This document shows, piece by piece, positions 47,191 through 60,029 of a stretch of DNA of 64,000 nucleotides. The number at the start of each line of letters is the position of its first letter. Position 1 is the stretch's first letter. The position numbers were made by a program, and so were the translations under genes. The notes beneath the pieces are model-generated. The model was not told where the DNA came from. It saw only the letters and a program-made list of their open reading frames with translations, and searched no databases. Source of the stretch: Cenococcum geophilum 1.58 (taxonomy: Eukaryota > Ascomycota > Dothideomycetes > Gloniales > Gloniaceae); NCBI GenBank assembly GCA_001692895.1, contig KV748201.1:1488001-1552000 (forward strand), read 5' to 3'.

Positions 47191-47401
47191 TGTCACGGCT
47201 TGAACAAATGCCTCTAAACCGAAGCTTAAACGAATGCTGTATTACGAAGATACTAAGCTAAAGAGAAGGAAAAGGGGTCGCCAGGACCGATGTAAACAAA
47301 TATGTAGGGTGAGCCGCCAAGGCGCTAGCTTTAGGCGGGCCAATCGTAGGTTGGTAGAATATGGCAGAATTTGGCAGGTAACGTGCGATAGCGCCGTTAC
47401 A
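47191..47401 (-). repeat. 3' LTR of C
   Basis: This 211-bp repeat reads TGTCACGGCTTGAAC...GCGCCGTTACA on the + strand. It differs from 53170-53380 by about a dozen transitions. It contains two GGCAGAATTTGGCAG-like motifs that recur just inside the element at 47670-47712. Confidence 0.92.
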
Positions 47402-50400
47402 TCACCCCCCTCTTTGAAAGAAAGCCTGCCCTTAGGCTTAGTTAGAAAAAAATAGGGTAGTACTAGGCTTATAAATGTAGGATTATAAAAATATAAGATG
47501 AGGAGATAAAGGGGACACGAGTCCGTCCTGACTGGGTATAAAGGGCGATTGTGGGCTAAGTGGAAGCACTAGGCCAGAAAGAGTAGCCGCTAAAAGTCTT
47601 GGCACGGATCTGACTAATTAGACAACTTCAACCGGCGGTCGAAGTTCCTGGACATCTGAAATTTTACGGTATTGGTAGAAAACGGCAGAATATGGCAGAA
47701 TTTGGCAGATAGCTATATTAGGGCTTTGGGGCGTTTTTGTCCCTATGTTCTTCCGGTAACTTATTGTCTTTATTATGCCAGTATTCCATCCATTCGTCTA
47801 GGTACTTTGGGGGTCCAGGCGCATTAGGGTATTAGTTATAGAATTCTTTAAGCTTCTAGGGGTAGCCTATAAAGTTCCACGCAGGGTACCAGGTTGGGTC
47901 AGGATCATAGCCCTTCTATTAGATACGGTATTTTAGCGCTCCCCATACTATCTTGCAGGCCAGTATTTCGTTAACCTCCTATTCATTATCACCGTTTACT
48001 TAAACTGGTAGGGGAGGCTCGTTCTTTTGTCTAGGCAATGGGTTATTTGTAGCTTTCCGTAACTTGTCTAGTAAGAAGATAGGGTGAACCCTAATTAAGT
48101 CTGGGAGCTTTATCTTATACGAGTTGCCTATCTTCTTAAGAACCTTATACGGTCCTGCTATCTAGTAGTCTAGCTTATAGCTAGGTCGTTCGGTCCTCTA
48201 ATTCCTTGTTATGACCTAAACTATATCGCTAGGGGCAAAATCGGGCTCTTGACGGTGTTTGTTCGCCTGCTGTTCTATTAACCTCTAAGCTTTTTCTAGG
48301 TTCTCGCGGGCTACTATCCAGGCCTCCTCTAATCGTTTGGCGTACTATTGGGCCTTAGTATAGGATAGCTTCTCTCGTATAGTCTAGGGTTCTTCTAGCC
48401 TTTTCTAGTTAAAGCTTATACGGGGTAAGTATCCTATTTCTAGCTAAATTAGGGCAAACCCTATGGAGTTGTGGGGTAAGGTTGCTTGCGTATAGTCCAT
48501 TAAGGGTAGTAATTTAAACCAGTTGTCTTGGAAATAGTTAACAAAGGGCCTAAGCCTCTGGTCTAGGTACTAATTTATAATCTCTGTCTAACCGTCTATC
48601 TAGGGGTAATAAGCCGTAGAAAGCTTTAGCTTAATGCCTAGGATCCAGGTAAACTTATTCTAAAAAGCCAATATAAACTATAGCCTATAATCGGATATAA
48701 TAGTATTTAGTAATCCGTAGATTTGGTAGATATAATAGATATATAGCCGGGCTGCCTCTTTAGTATTAATGTTCTTATAATATGGAATTAAGAACGGGCG
48801 TTTACTAAAGCGGTTAACTATAACTATAACCATATCGTATCCGTTACGGTCCCTAGGTAGTTTATAAAAGTCTATAGAGATATACTGCTAAGGGCGCTCT
48901 GGTATTAGGAGTGGCTTAAGTAGTCCTAGGGTCTTATCCTATGGGATTATAGCTCTCTAGTAGTCTTTATAGTTCCGTATATATCAATCAATATTCACAA
49001 CCATTCTCGGCTAATAGTAGCGGCAGTTAATGATTTTACGGGTCTTGTTCTTGCTAGGGTATGCCGTAAAGACTTGGCAATAAGCTTCGCGGATTAGTTT
49101 GGTCCGTAGATTATTGACGTTAGGGACTATAAGCCGCTCCTAGTATAGGAGCAATCCTTCCTCCGTCTTAAAATTGGGGTCTCCTTTCACGGCTTATTCG
49201 CGGAGGGCCCTTAGGGTATTAGCTATGTGGTTTACAGTTAAGAGGCGGTTAATTAGCCCTATTAGCTTATCTAAGGACTCCTCTATTAGTGCTAGCTCGT
49301 TTTGCTAGGAGTCTAGCTCCTTAAGAATCCGCGGGTCAAGCTATTCTGGATAAAGGAGGGCGCGCGTCCAATATTGGGTCTTTAGCTTATCCTAGGGTCC
49401 TATATCTTGTTCTCTTTGGGTTAAGGTATTAGCCTTAGAGTTTTGCTTACTAGAACAATATATAATCGTAAAAAAGAATTAGGAGAGTATTTTAGCCTAC
49501 CGGGCTTATCGCCCTATAAGCTGCTTTATAGTTATAAAGTACTCTAGGGCTTTATAATCTATATATATCTTAATCTGGGAGTTTATACCTTTAAGCTCTA
49601 CGCGCCATTAGGAGAGTAATTAAATAATAGCTAGTATTTCTTTATTATGTACTTTATAGTTATATTTAGCCGGGTCTATTATCTTTAAGAAGAAAGCTAT
49701 AGGGTACTATTCGCCGTCTGGATATAACTATAATAGGATTCCCGCTATAACCCTATTAGAGGCGTCTATTTCTAGCATTAATTTAAGGTCCGGGTTATAG
49801 TAATAAAGGATTGGGGAAGAAATAAGCCAATCCTTTACCTCTTTAAAGGCCTCTATACAGCTATTGTTAAAGACAAAAGGCGTGTCCTTCCTGGTTAGTT
49901 ATATAAGAGGTTTTGCTATAATTCCGTAGTCACGGATAAACCGGCGGTAGAAATTACAAAAACTAAGGAAGGACTAGATTCCTTTTACTATATAAGGGGG
50001 CTTCTAGTTATAGATTGCCTTTACCTTCTTAGGGTCGACCTTAATTCCTTCCGTAGTTATAATAAACCTAAGGTATTTTATACGTTTTACCCCAAACTCG
50101 CATTTCTTAATATTAACTTGTAAGCCCGTGTTCCGTAGCCTCTTTAGGACCTTCTTAATATAAACTTGATGCTCAAGTTCGTTATCCAAGTATATGAGAA
50201 TGTTATCTAGGTATGCCGTGCAGAATTCGTCAAGGTAATTAAAAAGAACGTTATTTATATACCTTTGGTACGTAGCCGGTCCGTTTATTAGTCTAAAAGG
50301 AAGAACTTTGTATTTATAGGAACTATAGCGGGTACGGAATATTATTAAATCTTTGGATGTAGGGTCTATCCTAATTTAGTAGAAAGCTTGGTAGATATTA

Positions 50401-51700
50401 AGTTTAGTAAAGATCTTTGCCTAGCTTAGATATGTAAGGGTCTTGTTAATTAAAGGAATAGGATACTGGTCCTTTTAAGTAATAGCGTTTAGCTTCTAAT
50501 AGTTGATATAAAAACGAAGGCCTCTATTAGGCTTTTTTATGAATAGGATAAGGGAAGTAAAAGGGGCTTAACTTAGCTTAATAAACCCTTTATCTAGGTT
50601 ATTAATTAAGTACTGCTTTGTTGCTTTTAGCTTATCCGTTAATTAATAGTAGAGGGGGCTATAGCCTAGTGAGTTATTGGCCTCTAATTGAATCTTGTGA
50701 TTGTACGTCCGGTAGGGGGGTAACTTGTCTGAGGCCGCCTTTGAGAATGCATCCTTATAGCCTATATAAATGGTAGGAAGGAGGCGTTTGACTAGTTCCT
50801 TGTTAGTTTCCTTATCTAGCCTTTCCTCTCTATTATTAATAATTTGGTTAATCTTATATAGGCTTATTATAAAGACCTTATTATCCTTCCGGTATATATT
50901 AAAGTGGAACGCTATAGCGCTAATTATAGTAATATTTACGGTAGGGGGGTTAACTAATAATAGGGGCGTATGTAACTTTAGGGACTTCTAGGGTACTAGC
51001 GTTATTATTACTCCTTTTAGCTCCTATTGCATCTTTTGGAGGTTATCCCTTATATCCTATTGATACGTTCTTTTCTATAACGGTTAGATCTGTGCAATTT
51101 GGATATTATCTACGTTATTATCTGTCCCGCTTCCGTATATAGAGTCCTCTTTAAACGTAGCACTTTGGGAGAGTATCTTTATCGGTATAGAGTTCTTTCT
51201 AGCTTCGCGGCAGGCGTCCTCTTGGGTAAAGGCTAGGTCACGGGCCCGGATATCCTGCTAGTAGGTAGGGTCACCCCTTGCGGCTAGTGTCTTGCGGTTA
51301 GTTTGGATCTCCCTGATAAAGGAGGGCAACCTCAGTCTATCCTCTGGCTAGATGAACCGTCTTTTTTGCATGTTTAACTAAATATTAAAATAGGACATCC
51401 ATTTTCGTCTAAGGATTATATTGTGGGACCCTAGGTCTAGGATGCAAAAGGGGATGCTGTATTGGCGTCGTCCGTTAAGAGCGATATATAACTTTAAGAC
51501 ATAGGTAACGGGCTAACCGGCTTGGCCGTTATAGCCCTTTACCTAGACAGGCTTCTCTAGTTAGATGGCTTCTATATTTAGAAACTTGGTAATATCATTT
51601 GCATAGGCAGTATTTATAAAGGCGAAGCTATTTACTCCAGTGTTAATAAGGGCGGTTGTATTAACTTTATATCCATTTTAAGATACTATATATAGAACCG
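47402..51700 (-). pseudogene. pol of C: protease, RT, RNase H, integrase, chromodomain
   Basis: On the minus strand, the protease motif at about 51630-51665 reads ALINTGVNSFAFIN (Asp-Thr-Gly changed to Asn-Thr-Gly). The RT active site at 50201-50217 reads YLDN, one base from YLDD. The 61-codon stretch 50004-50189 after it is still open (IKKVLKRLRNTGLQVNIKKC). RNase H follows at about 49900-49400, then integrase at about 49200-48150 (STAYYPQIDGQTE near 48610). A chromodomain lies at about 47960-47770 (ALKYRIQKGYDPDPTWYPAW). Chromodomains are thought to steer integration to heterochromatin through methylated histone H3, which would fit the location. Stops and active-site changes inactivate it. 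Confidence 0.92.
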
Positions 51701-52939
51701 TGAAATGCTTTCTACCTATTAACTAACTAAAATTAATCTCTTTAAGATCGATAGGGTACCTTAGGGGGGAGTCTTTCCCTAGGGTTCTTCTTTTCCCGAC
51801 TCCTTAGACGTTTCTCCTTCCTCTATCTCCTTAATATTGCCTATATCCTTTAGCTCTGGGCAGGATAAGGCAAAGTAACCTTACTTATTATAGTTAAAGC
51901 ACGTGGCCAAGGTAGGGTTAATTAGAGTATTATGGCGAATACTAGTTAATGGCGTGGTACGTAGCTAGTCGGGCAAGGCTCGCCGGTGCGTAGTTGTAAC
52001 CGCCTTTAGTATAAGAGTAGTTATAACTTGTCTTCCTGCTCTAGCTCCTATAGGTATAGCTAGCGAGTTCTAATTATTATGGAGTTACTTCTGCTAATTA
52101 GGGCGGGCGTTAATCCGCTTTAGTTCTAAGTCTAATAATAGGCAATAAGCTGCGAGTCTTTCGTGGGTTAGTAGGTCATCTAAGGTTACAGCAATCTTTT
52201 CTTGTAGCTAGATTGTTAGCTTATTATATAGGTCTAATTAGTAGTTCTTAAGGGGAACCTAGCCTTTTCCTGTAAGGTATAGGAATTAAGTTTAGAATTC
52301 GGCAAAGGGTTAGTTCGGTTTTATTATTAGGTGATTATAGTTATAACGGGTATCCCGTACTTTATTTGGGTTAACGTAGATAGCCGCTAGGTGCTGTATT
52401 ATCTTATTAATAGATATAAATCGGACAGGGGAGTCGTCCTTAAACTTAGCTTAAAGGTGCCGTTGGGCGTCCCTAGTGGTTTGACTAAAGAGGTAGAGCA
52501 TTTTAGCTTCTTTAGAAAGGAAATAGTTATAGTTAACGCGGAGCTTTCCTTATACTTAAATCCTCTAATTCTTAAAGGTAGGGTCTATCCCGTTGGATAG
52601 TGGTGGGGGGTTAGGGAGCTTAACGGACTTTAATTGCTTCGTCATTGTATCCGTACTCCCTAGTGTATTGTATTTAGTAGAGTGAATAGGTTGGCTAGGG
52701 CTTTAAGAAGGGGAAGCCGGGCTATTTCGTAGGGCCGTAAGGCTTTCTAGGATCTCTTATAGGGTCTCTTGCATATTTCTTGCTTTAAGACGATTGGCTT
52801 CCTAGCTGGCTGCGAGGGCACGAATCTGCTCGCGTATGTCTATAATATTATTATTGTCTTCAATTTCTGATCCTAATTAGATCTTAGGTTCCTCTCGGGT
52901 AGAGGCAGCTCTCTTAGATGAGCTTACTTTAGGTGCCAT
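51700..52939 (-). pseudogene. gag of C (RIP-inactivated)
   Basis: The frame begins at an ATG whose complement is at 52937-52939 (MAPKVSSSKRAASTREEPK). A probable coiled coil follows (REQIRALAASQEANRLKARN). A zinc knuckle at about 51865-51910 reads CFNYNKQGYFALSCPELK, where the second Cys and the His are Tyr. These changes and several TAG codons fit RIP. Role: capsid protein packaging the element RNA. Confidence 0.85.
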
Positions 52940-53169
52940 CGTTAGCTTCCTAAGGTTTGTTAGTATTGTACGCTTTAGTTTTGATTTTGGGGGTATAGGT
53001 CTAGTCCTGTCTGGCTCGTAAGGTAGGATATTATTTAGGCCTTCCCAGGCAATATAGAGTTGTTTTGGTGTCTGAGTCTAGTGTGTCGATGCGTTGTTAC
53101 AGACGAAGTTTCTTTAGGGTGGGATATTATTGAGGCCTTTCTAGGCAAGGTAGGGAGAGCTTAGTATAA

Positions 53170-53380
53170 TATTACGGCTTAAATAAATGCCTTTGAACCG
53201 AAGCTTGAACGAATGCTATATTACGAAGATACTAAGCTAAAGAGAAGGAAAAGGGGTCGCTAGGACCGATGTAAACAAATATGTAGGGTGAGCCGCCAAG
53301 GCGCTAGCTTTAGGCGGGCNAATCGCAGGTCGGCAGAATATGGNAGAATTTGGNAGGNAANGTGCGATAGCGCCGTTACA
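53170..53380 (-). repeat. 5' LTR of C
   Basis: This 211-bp copy, read on the + strand, starts TATTACGGCTT (TGTCACGGCTT in the partner) and ends GCGCCGTTACA. It holds five N calls. TTCTC follows. In the leader beside it, GGATATTATT[T/G]AGGCCTT recurs at about 53028 and 53121. Confidence 0.9.
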
Positions 53381-55900
53381 TTCTCTTAAATAAACTCTTT
53401 TAGCGCTCTACCTTTTTCCTTAGTAAGCTTATAGATTAGAAAGAACCTTAAACTTATTCTTAGTTCTAATTCTATTTTATAGTCCTATACTATATACTCT
53501 AATAGCTTTTTACTTTCTAGTGACTATAGTTTCTTGCTATACTTATAGTATCTTTTTAGTATATAACTTAATCCCTTTTCTATTTCCTTATAGGTTGCTC
53601 CTACTTAGTACCATACTAACTTAGTTTGTTATTATATCTTATAGTATTAAGTATCCCTAATATTAACCTAACCTATAATCTAATTAATCTTTAGATTGTA
53701 TTTCTATAACTAAGGCATTTCTAATACTGCCTTATTATTCCCTAATAGTAATATATTAAAAGATATCTCAATTTATCTTCCCTTAATGGTTAGCTAAATA
53801 GGTCCTGTTTTAAGATTAATAATACCTTCTCTATAGGCTATTAGATCTTCTAAAATTATTACTAATAGGTAAGAATATTCCTTCTGTCTATATAGTAACC
53901 CTATTTTTTAACTACTATTAGCGAGATATGGTTCCTTATTACTCTACTATCTATTAATACCTTAAACTGTTAATCTTGCTATTTAACTTATAAATTTAGG
54001 TGTTGTCCTTAAATTCCTTTAAGGGTTTAAGGCTTTACCACTAGTTCCCTTTGGTCCTATAGGCCTCTACTTTTCTTAACTATTAGCTACTAGATCCTAT
54101 TTATACTTAGTCCAACTTAAGCTAATACTTAGTTTACTTTTTATCTTTAATATACCATAGATAGGTATTCTCTAGATATTCCTACTATTATCATCTATTT
54201 AGGCATTCTTCCGTAAGGAATCTTCCTAGTTAAAGTATTAAATCCCCTTATTCTTAAACTTCTATTAGGTGCTAACTATATATATACTTAGCGTTTTAAT
54301 ATTTTACCTTATCTGTCATCTAATATATTCTTATTAAATACTTCTAATTTTTATTTTTTAGTGTTCTATATATATTCCACGTATTATTTACGTATACTAT
54401 CTATAATAGTGTATAATATACTTAATGTCTTAGGTTAACTCTTGGTTTATCTTTATCCTTAAGTTTAAACCTTTCTTATATTAATCTAAGCGTTATAACT
54501 TCATTCGCAGGTACTAAGATTTACCTTTTACTTCTCTAGTCCTCTAATTACTTCTCTAGATCCTTTAATATTATAATTAAGGCTCCTTTAATATTATAAT
54601 TAAGGCTCCTTTAATATTATAATTAAGGCTCCCTTAATATAAGTTATAGCCTTCTTTATAATTAGGTAGTCTTAAATAACTTTTTTGTTTAGCTATATAT
54701 AGAAATCTTCCTATTTATTATTGTGTCATTGCCTATACTACTTTTAGTATAGCTGCTTAAGTATATACGGCTTATCTATAAGGAAATATCTCTTTATTAT
54801 TGCGTTATAACAGCCTTTAGTATATTATTCCTTAAACTTAGTAGGAATCCTTAGATCCTCTTCTTATTCCAGTTTAGTAAGCTATTTCGCTCTTAGTATG
54901 CCTATTCTTAGCCTATTAGTAACTCTTTGTACTAGCGCTCTATCCCTTATATATCCTAATATACTAGATCTCTTATTTAGTTTCTATTCTTACTATAAGG
55001 TAATTCTTACTCTAAATTCCTCTATGGTTTCTTTTATATCGCGTCTTATAAGTAGATCCTTAAAGTCTCCTTACTTCTTAATCTTGGTATTAACTTTTTA
55101 ATCTTTAGGCCAAACACTGCGTTCTCCTAGTAAGTCCTCTAACTCTATATATCTGTCTCCTAGTTTAACTGCTGTTTATATTACAAATTCTCTAATCTAT
55201 AAAGAAGCCTCTTACTTCTTACTTATAGGTGTCCTAATTTGCACTCTAAATTCTTAGTCTCTTAGATTCTTTAATCCTAAGCTTACTTTTAACTTAAGTT
55301 TAGCTCCCGCCTTAGTCTAACTAGGCGTCTATAGTGTTCTTATTTTATTTTAAAAGTCTTAAATCTTACTTATCTCGTCTTAAGAATCTTATACTATTAG
55401 GAATTCTTATCCCAAGCTTATTTATATATCTTTAAACTAAGCTACTACCCTACTTTATTAGTTTTCGTCCGTTATAGATCCTTAGGTATACCTTATCTCG
55501 TCTTAAGAATTTTAGTTATCTCTTATCTTGTTATAAGAATCTTAAGCCTTTAGCCTTTTGCCTTTATTAAGTGCTAAAGTAGTTTACTATCCTATTTCTC
55601 TTACGTCTTATAAAGCAATAGACATCGTGTCTAGTAGGGTTTTAATCCCTACTAATATTCCCTATTTTATAGTAGAATTATCCTCTACCTCTAGTATAAT
55701 ATCTTTAAGGTCTATATGCTCCTAGTAAGCCGCTTCTATCGCCTTATTATTATAAAATGTTTTGCCTATATTAAATTTATTGTCCTTAATATCTAGTTTA
55801 CAAACTAGTTCGTTAGTTTCTCTATACTCTATAAATTTTAGCTCCTATAGCTAATAGCTTACGCTATACTTAGCGTCTTTATAAATTTGGTATGCGTTAT
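53381..55900 (-). pseudogene. pol of A2, 5' part, and gag-pol spacer
   Basis: On the minus strand this holds the spacer seen in A1 (about 55100-53900), then the protease region (about 53900-53680), then the lead-in to the reverse transcriptase, which is cut at 53381 by element C. The long + strand open frame 54898-55101 is the antisense of the spacer and matches the antisense frame of A1. Confidence 0.75.
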
Positions 55901-57077
55901 TATAATAAAATGCGAAACTTCTAATTAAATATTCTTTTGTTCCTTATAGTAAACTATTATCCCTCTATATATATATATCTTCTGCCGTTAGTTTAGTTCC
56001 CTTTATTGCATAGTAACTCTAACTATCTTTATAATCCCTCGCGAAGTAACCTTATTTTCCGTAATTTATATAAGCTCTATCTCTAAACTATTAACTTTAC
56101 TATAGAGTCCGCCTAAATATCTTCTGCTACTAAGATTCCTGGTTTAGCCTCTGCTCCTTAGTCCTATAATTACTAGATCCTTAACCTTTAAGTTTTTATA
56201 GTTTCTTACTCTATTTTTAATAGGCTTCTTTAATACCGCTTAGGTCTATTAGCTTTGCGCTATACTATAGTTTCTAACTTAGCTTTAGTTATTGTATACT
56301 TTATACCTTATATAACTATAGAACTCTATTCTAACCTCTCTTAGTCTATTCCCTTTAGTAAATCCTATTATTAATCTTTATTACTTAATCTATTAGTTCC
56401 CTTAAGGTGTCCATATCTTCTATTAGAATAATTACGTCCTAAACTTTAGCCTTAAGTCCTTATTTATACTATGCTATAAGCGCCTTATTATTCCACTTAA
56501 CTTATATTGCTAATATTTAAAACTGCGTTATGTACTTAATTACTAAGGTTCGCTATATAATATCTTAGAGTTTTCTTTCTACTATAGTCGTCGCCTCTAG
56601 GTCTCTAAATATTTATATAAGTTATTCTATAAATCCATTCTAGCTTAAAAATATAAACCGTACTTTTTAGTTTATAGTTATTATTCCGTTTGCTTGTATT
56701 TCTATAAGGTAAGGCTTAAACTATTTAAGTGCTCTTTCTGTTAAGAATAACCCTATATACGCTATTTAATCTATAAATGTTACCAGCTTTGCTCCCTTCT
56801 ATGCTATCTTAAAGTATATTTACGTAAGGAATTCTTTAAGCTTTAATCTCTCTTCTAAGAATCTCTTAATTAATAGTAACTTAACCTTTACTACGCCTAT
56901 CCCGTTAATCCTTTACTTAAGTGCTATATTATTCTCTATTAACTAGTTAACTATTTCTTATAACTATTTTACCGTTATAGGTTATTACGAGTTAGTGTCC
57001 GCTATACTAGTGTTACCCCCTAACCCTAATATAGTTGCCGCCGTCGATGGCGTTATAGTGGCTGCTTTTAGTAGCAT
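55900..57077 (-). pseudogene. gag of A2 (RIP-inactivated)
   Basis: The ATG complement is at 57075-57077, matching the A1 gag start. A zinc-knuckle remnant lies at about 56036-56080. Its frame is broken by TAG/TAA as in A1. Confidence 0.82.
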
Positions 57078-57122
57078 ATTATTTAACTTTCTGTATTTAA
57101 TACTATAACTAGGTAGTAATTG

Positions 57123-57548
57123 TGTAACGGAACCTTATAGTAGTAACTACAATAGGTTCTGTTAATAGGCTAGGTATATAGGAAATGTAAAGATAGTAGT
57201 TAACAACGTAATAATAACTGGTGGAGTAGTTGTCTAATAGATTAACTCTAATTATATTCTAAGAATTACTATAAGGAAGGAACTATCTAGGTAGGGACTA
57301 AGGGTCCTTAAATATACAACCGTACTCTTATAAAATCCTCCTTATACGTAATGTACGTCTTATATATAAGGTACGTAAGTTTCTCTTATGCCTCTTATTT
57401 AATACGTAGCACGTTATATAACCTTAGTTACTATTCCTCGTTATATAGTTCTATTGGCTCTATCCTAGACCGTGCTTGTATTAACTAACTAGCTTCTTCT
57501 GTCTCTTCTCTAAGTAGTTGTAATATCGTACTTAAAGCGTCCGTAACA
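57123..57548 (-). repeat. 5' LTR of A2
   Basis: This 426-bp copy, read on the + strand, starts TGTAACGGAACC and ends GCGTCCGTAACA, followed by the target duplication CCTAT (57549-57553). Confidence 0.92.
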
Positions 57549-58270
57549 CCTATTATAGGCTTCTTAGATAAATATTAGATTAAACTATATAGTGCCTATA
57601 AGCTTATACTATTAGTAGCCAATATATATAACTACATTAAGGTAGTTAGCCTACAACCCTTCTAGGTGGCTAACTTTATAGGTTAAAACCTTATCCTTAG
57701 ATACCCTTAGCTTATAAAAGTATATTATTAAATACGCTTTAAGATAAAAGCCTTTAAATAGTGAAATAATAAAGAATTAAAAGGGTGTATATTACTAATA
57801 AGCCTAAAAGGATATTTTAAAGGATATTGCCCTAAGTAAAATAGTATATACTTTATACTTAAAGGAGTATTAAATCTAAGCCCTATTTAATAGCAAGATA
57901 GGTATAAAGCCTAGTATATATAATAACCCCTTTATAATAAAGACTCTATAAAGAGCTATTAGATAGGTTATAGAAATACTATAGGGAGGCGGCGATCTTA
58001 AAGATCTTATAAAATACTTTTATTATTATAGGTTACTTTAGCTTAAGTAATACGCAGGGAGTATACTACGGCACCTTAAACGCTGCGTTAAGGAATTCTC
58101 TACCCTTTACTAGCTATTATATAAAAATATTTAATATATAGTGGCAACTATATATAAATAGCTACTATAGCGCGTAATACTATCTATAAGTGTTTTAAGT
58201 GAGCTTTAGGACTTACCTAATAATAATATAGAAAATAAACGTAACCCTAATCTATTAAATATTCTAGTAG
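57549..58270 (+). repeat. Repeat D1, right part
   Basis: This continues repeat D after the A2 insertion and matches 63269-63989 closely, with mainly transitional differences. A + strand frame, read with TAG as mutated codons, runs through both copies. One piece (FIFRYLQLIKVDFKI in D2) resembles the end of a gypsy-type protease (..ILGYPWL..). D may therefore be a gag-protease part of yet another Ty3/gypsy family. That assignment is tentative. Confidence 0.6.
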
Positions 58271-59329
58271 TATAGAGGTCCGTAGTAGTTCTTACCTATT
58301 TAATAAAGTTTTAGCGAAAGAGCTCTACTTATAGGTAGGGTAGGAGGTATAAGAACTAAAAGTCTACCTATTGTTTAGGATAATAAAAGGGGTATATAAG
58401 AAGCGGTTCTTTAAGCTATATATATATATTAAAAAGATATTAAACCTCTAGTTCTCCTTTATAATAGCTATATAGTATATAGTAGTATTATTAAAACGTC
58501 TTACTATAGGGGTTTTAATCTGGTCTTAGACTATAGTCTTAAACTTATTCTATAGTAAAGGACTTTAACCCTTAGTACCTAACTAGTAATAAACTAATTA
58601 GGTAATTATCTTTTTTATAAGACCTTTAATGGCCTAGCGCGTGCGTTACTTATAGTTATAGTTAGCGTTATTAACCTTAAATTAGTTCTTAACTGCGGCG
58701 ATCTACCGGTTAAAATGCTGTTAAGTAGTGCTGCTAATATTAGATAGTGACTTCTTAACTAGGGCGTTAAGATTTACCTGGTATATACAGTTACTATATA
58801 ACCTATATTTTTTTTACTAGAAAGGCAATAGGGGGGCTTTATTAAATTAATAATACCTTATAAGTTAGCTATTTTCTTAGCTAGCTTATCTAGTTCCTTT
58901 ATATTAGTAGTATTTAATAAGACGCTAGTAACCTTATTAAGTTCCTCTTAAGTCTAAATATATAAGCTAAACTAGTCTTTAGCGTTTATAGATATCTAAT
59001 TATTTTAAAATTTAGAAGGTGGCTTAGATTCTACTAGTATGCTTCTAGTGGGTTTATCTATATTAGATCCTAAGGCGTTTTACAGTTGTATTGCTAGTGT
59101 GTTACTATTAGTTATAGGCGTTAGTTTTCTTTTTAAAGATATTATAGAAAAATTAAACTAGCTATTCTTTTAAGGGGATTAGTAAGAATTTAAATATAAG
59201 ACAAGAATATAAATAGGGAGTCCAATTAATAGAATAATAGAGTATATTATATAGACAGACAAATCTTTAAGGGAAAAGGAGGAGTCTATATATAAGGTAA
59301 GGAAGAGGCTTTCCTAAGTATATATAGTG
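58271..59329 (+). other. Continuation of D1 beyond the shared part, eroded
   Basis: D1 and D2 can no longer be compared because the window ends. The + strand has a Tyr/Gln-rich frame with many TAG (about 58290-58850), of no recognised family. The rest is AT-rich without clear features. Confidence 0.45.
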
Positions 59330-59331
59330 TA

Positions 59332-60027
59332 CAGTCACCTACAGAAAGTCACGAGCCACTTTATTTACTAAAATCTTTAAATCTTTATAATTTTATAACC
59401 ACGCTAGCTATAAATATAAAAAATATATTATATTAAATAGAAAACTTTATATTTTCTTATATAAAAATATTATTTAAAAAAAATCATTATTTAATATAGT
59501 TTTTTTTAAATAAAAAAAAGTCAAATAATATTATTAAAAACTTTAATATTATTATTAATACTTTTAATATATTTATAAAAAATTTAAAACTTATTATTTA
59601 ATATATATATTATAATAATTTAAAATTTAAAATTTGTAATATATATTGAAAAAATTATTATAGTAATTTAAAGGTAATATATTAAATTTTTTATTTAAAT
59701 AGATTTTTAAAAAGAATTATTTCTTAACTAAAACTAGTATAAAATAACCTAGATTTTAATATAAAAATATAAAAAATAGTAAAAATTATATTATTTAAAA
59801 AGTTTATTTTTTGTTATCTAAATATACAATTTTTAAAGCTAAAAATTGTTATAATAAATCTTTATTAATTAAAAATTAATTAAAAATTACTAAAAATTAA
59901 CTAAATTTTAATATATAGCTAAATTTTTATAATTATAAAATATATAGGGGGATATAATATAAAAGGGTAAAGTTAGTAAGTTTTGGTAGAAATCTCGCTT
60001 CGGCTAATGACTTTCTGTAGGTGACTG
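59332..60027. mobile_element. Non-autonomous Tc1/mariner-type element (MITE-like)
   Basis: The terminal inverted repeats are 26 bp: CAGTCACCTACAGAAAGTCA + CGAGCC at 59332-59357, and its complement at 60002-60027 with two mismatches (CG versus TA, both RIP-type). TA flanks both ends (59330-59331, 60028-60029), the standard Tc1/mariner target duplication. The 644-bp interior is almost pure A+T with many A and T runs and no coding trace. It was either always non-coding or has been saturated by RIP. No transposase source is present in the window. Confidence 0.88.
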
Positions 60028-60029
60028 TA

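Larger units (their letters stand above)
47191..53380 (-). mobile_element. Chromovirus C nested in A2
   Basis: A 6,190-bp LTR retrotransposon of a different family, minus strand. LTRs are 211 bp (47191-47401, 53170-53380). TTCTC stands at 47186-47190 and 53381-53385. The purine tract on the minus strand (AAAGAGGGGGGTGA) adjoins the 3' LTR. The insertion point is in the A2 pol frame just before the reverse transcriptase core. The interior has gag with a zinc knuckle, protease, RT, RNase H, integrase and a chromodomain. RIP is present but lighter than in A2: frames of 60 or more codons survive. Confidence 0.95.
43362..57548 (-). mobile_element. Ty3/gypsy chromovirus A2, complete, RIP-killed, with nested element
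   Basis: This is the second copy of family A, on the minus strand. LTRs are 426 bp (43362-43787 and 57123-57548). CCTAT stands at 43357-43361 and 57549-57553. The purine tract next to the 3' LTR is seen on the minus strand as GGAGGAAGATGG (43788-43800). After removing nested element C and one copy of its target duplication the length is 7,992 bp, against 7,971 bp for A1. It lacks the 1,000-bp insertion of A1. It interrupts repeat D1. Confidence 0.95.

Noticed and set aside
47234..47455. Plus-strand 73-codon frame over the 3' LTR of element C
   Set aside because: It overlaps an LTR, is not kept in the other LTR copy past the LTR edge, and has no domain.
50770..52600. Plus-strand open frames at 50770-50991 and 52391-52600
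   Set aside because: They are antisense to pol and gag of element C, and hold no recognisable motif.
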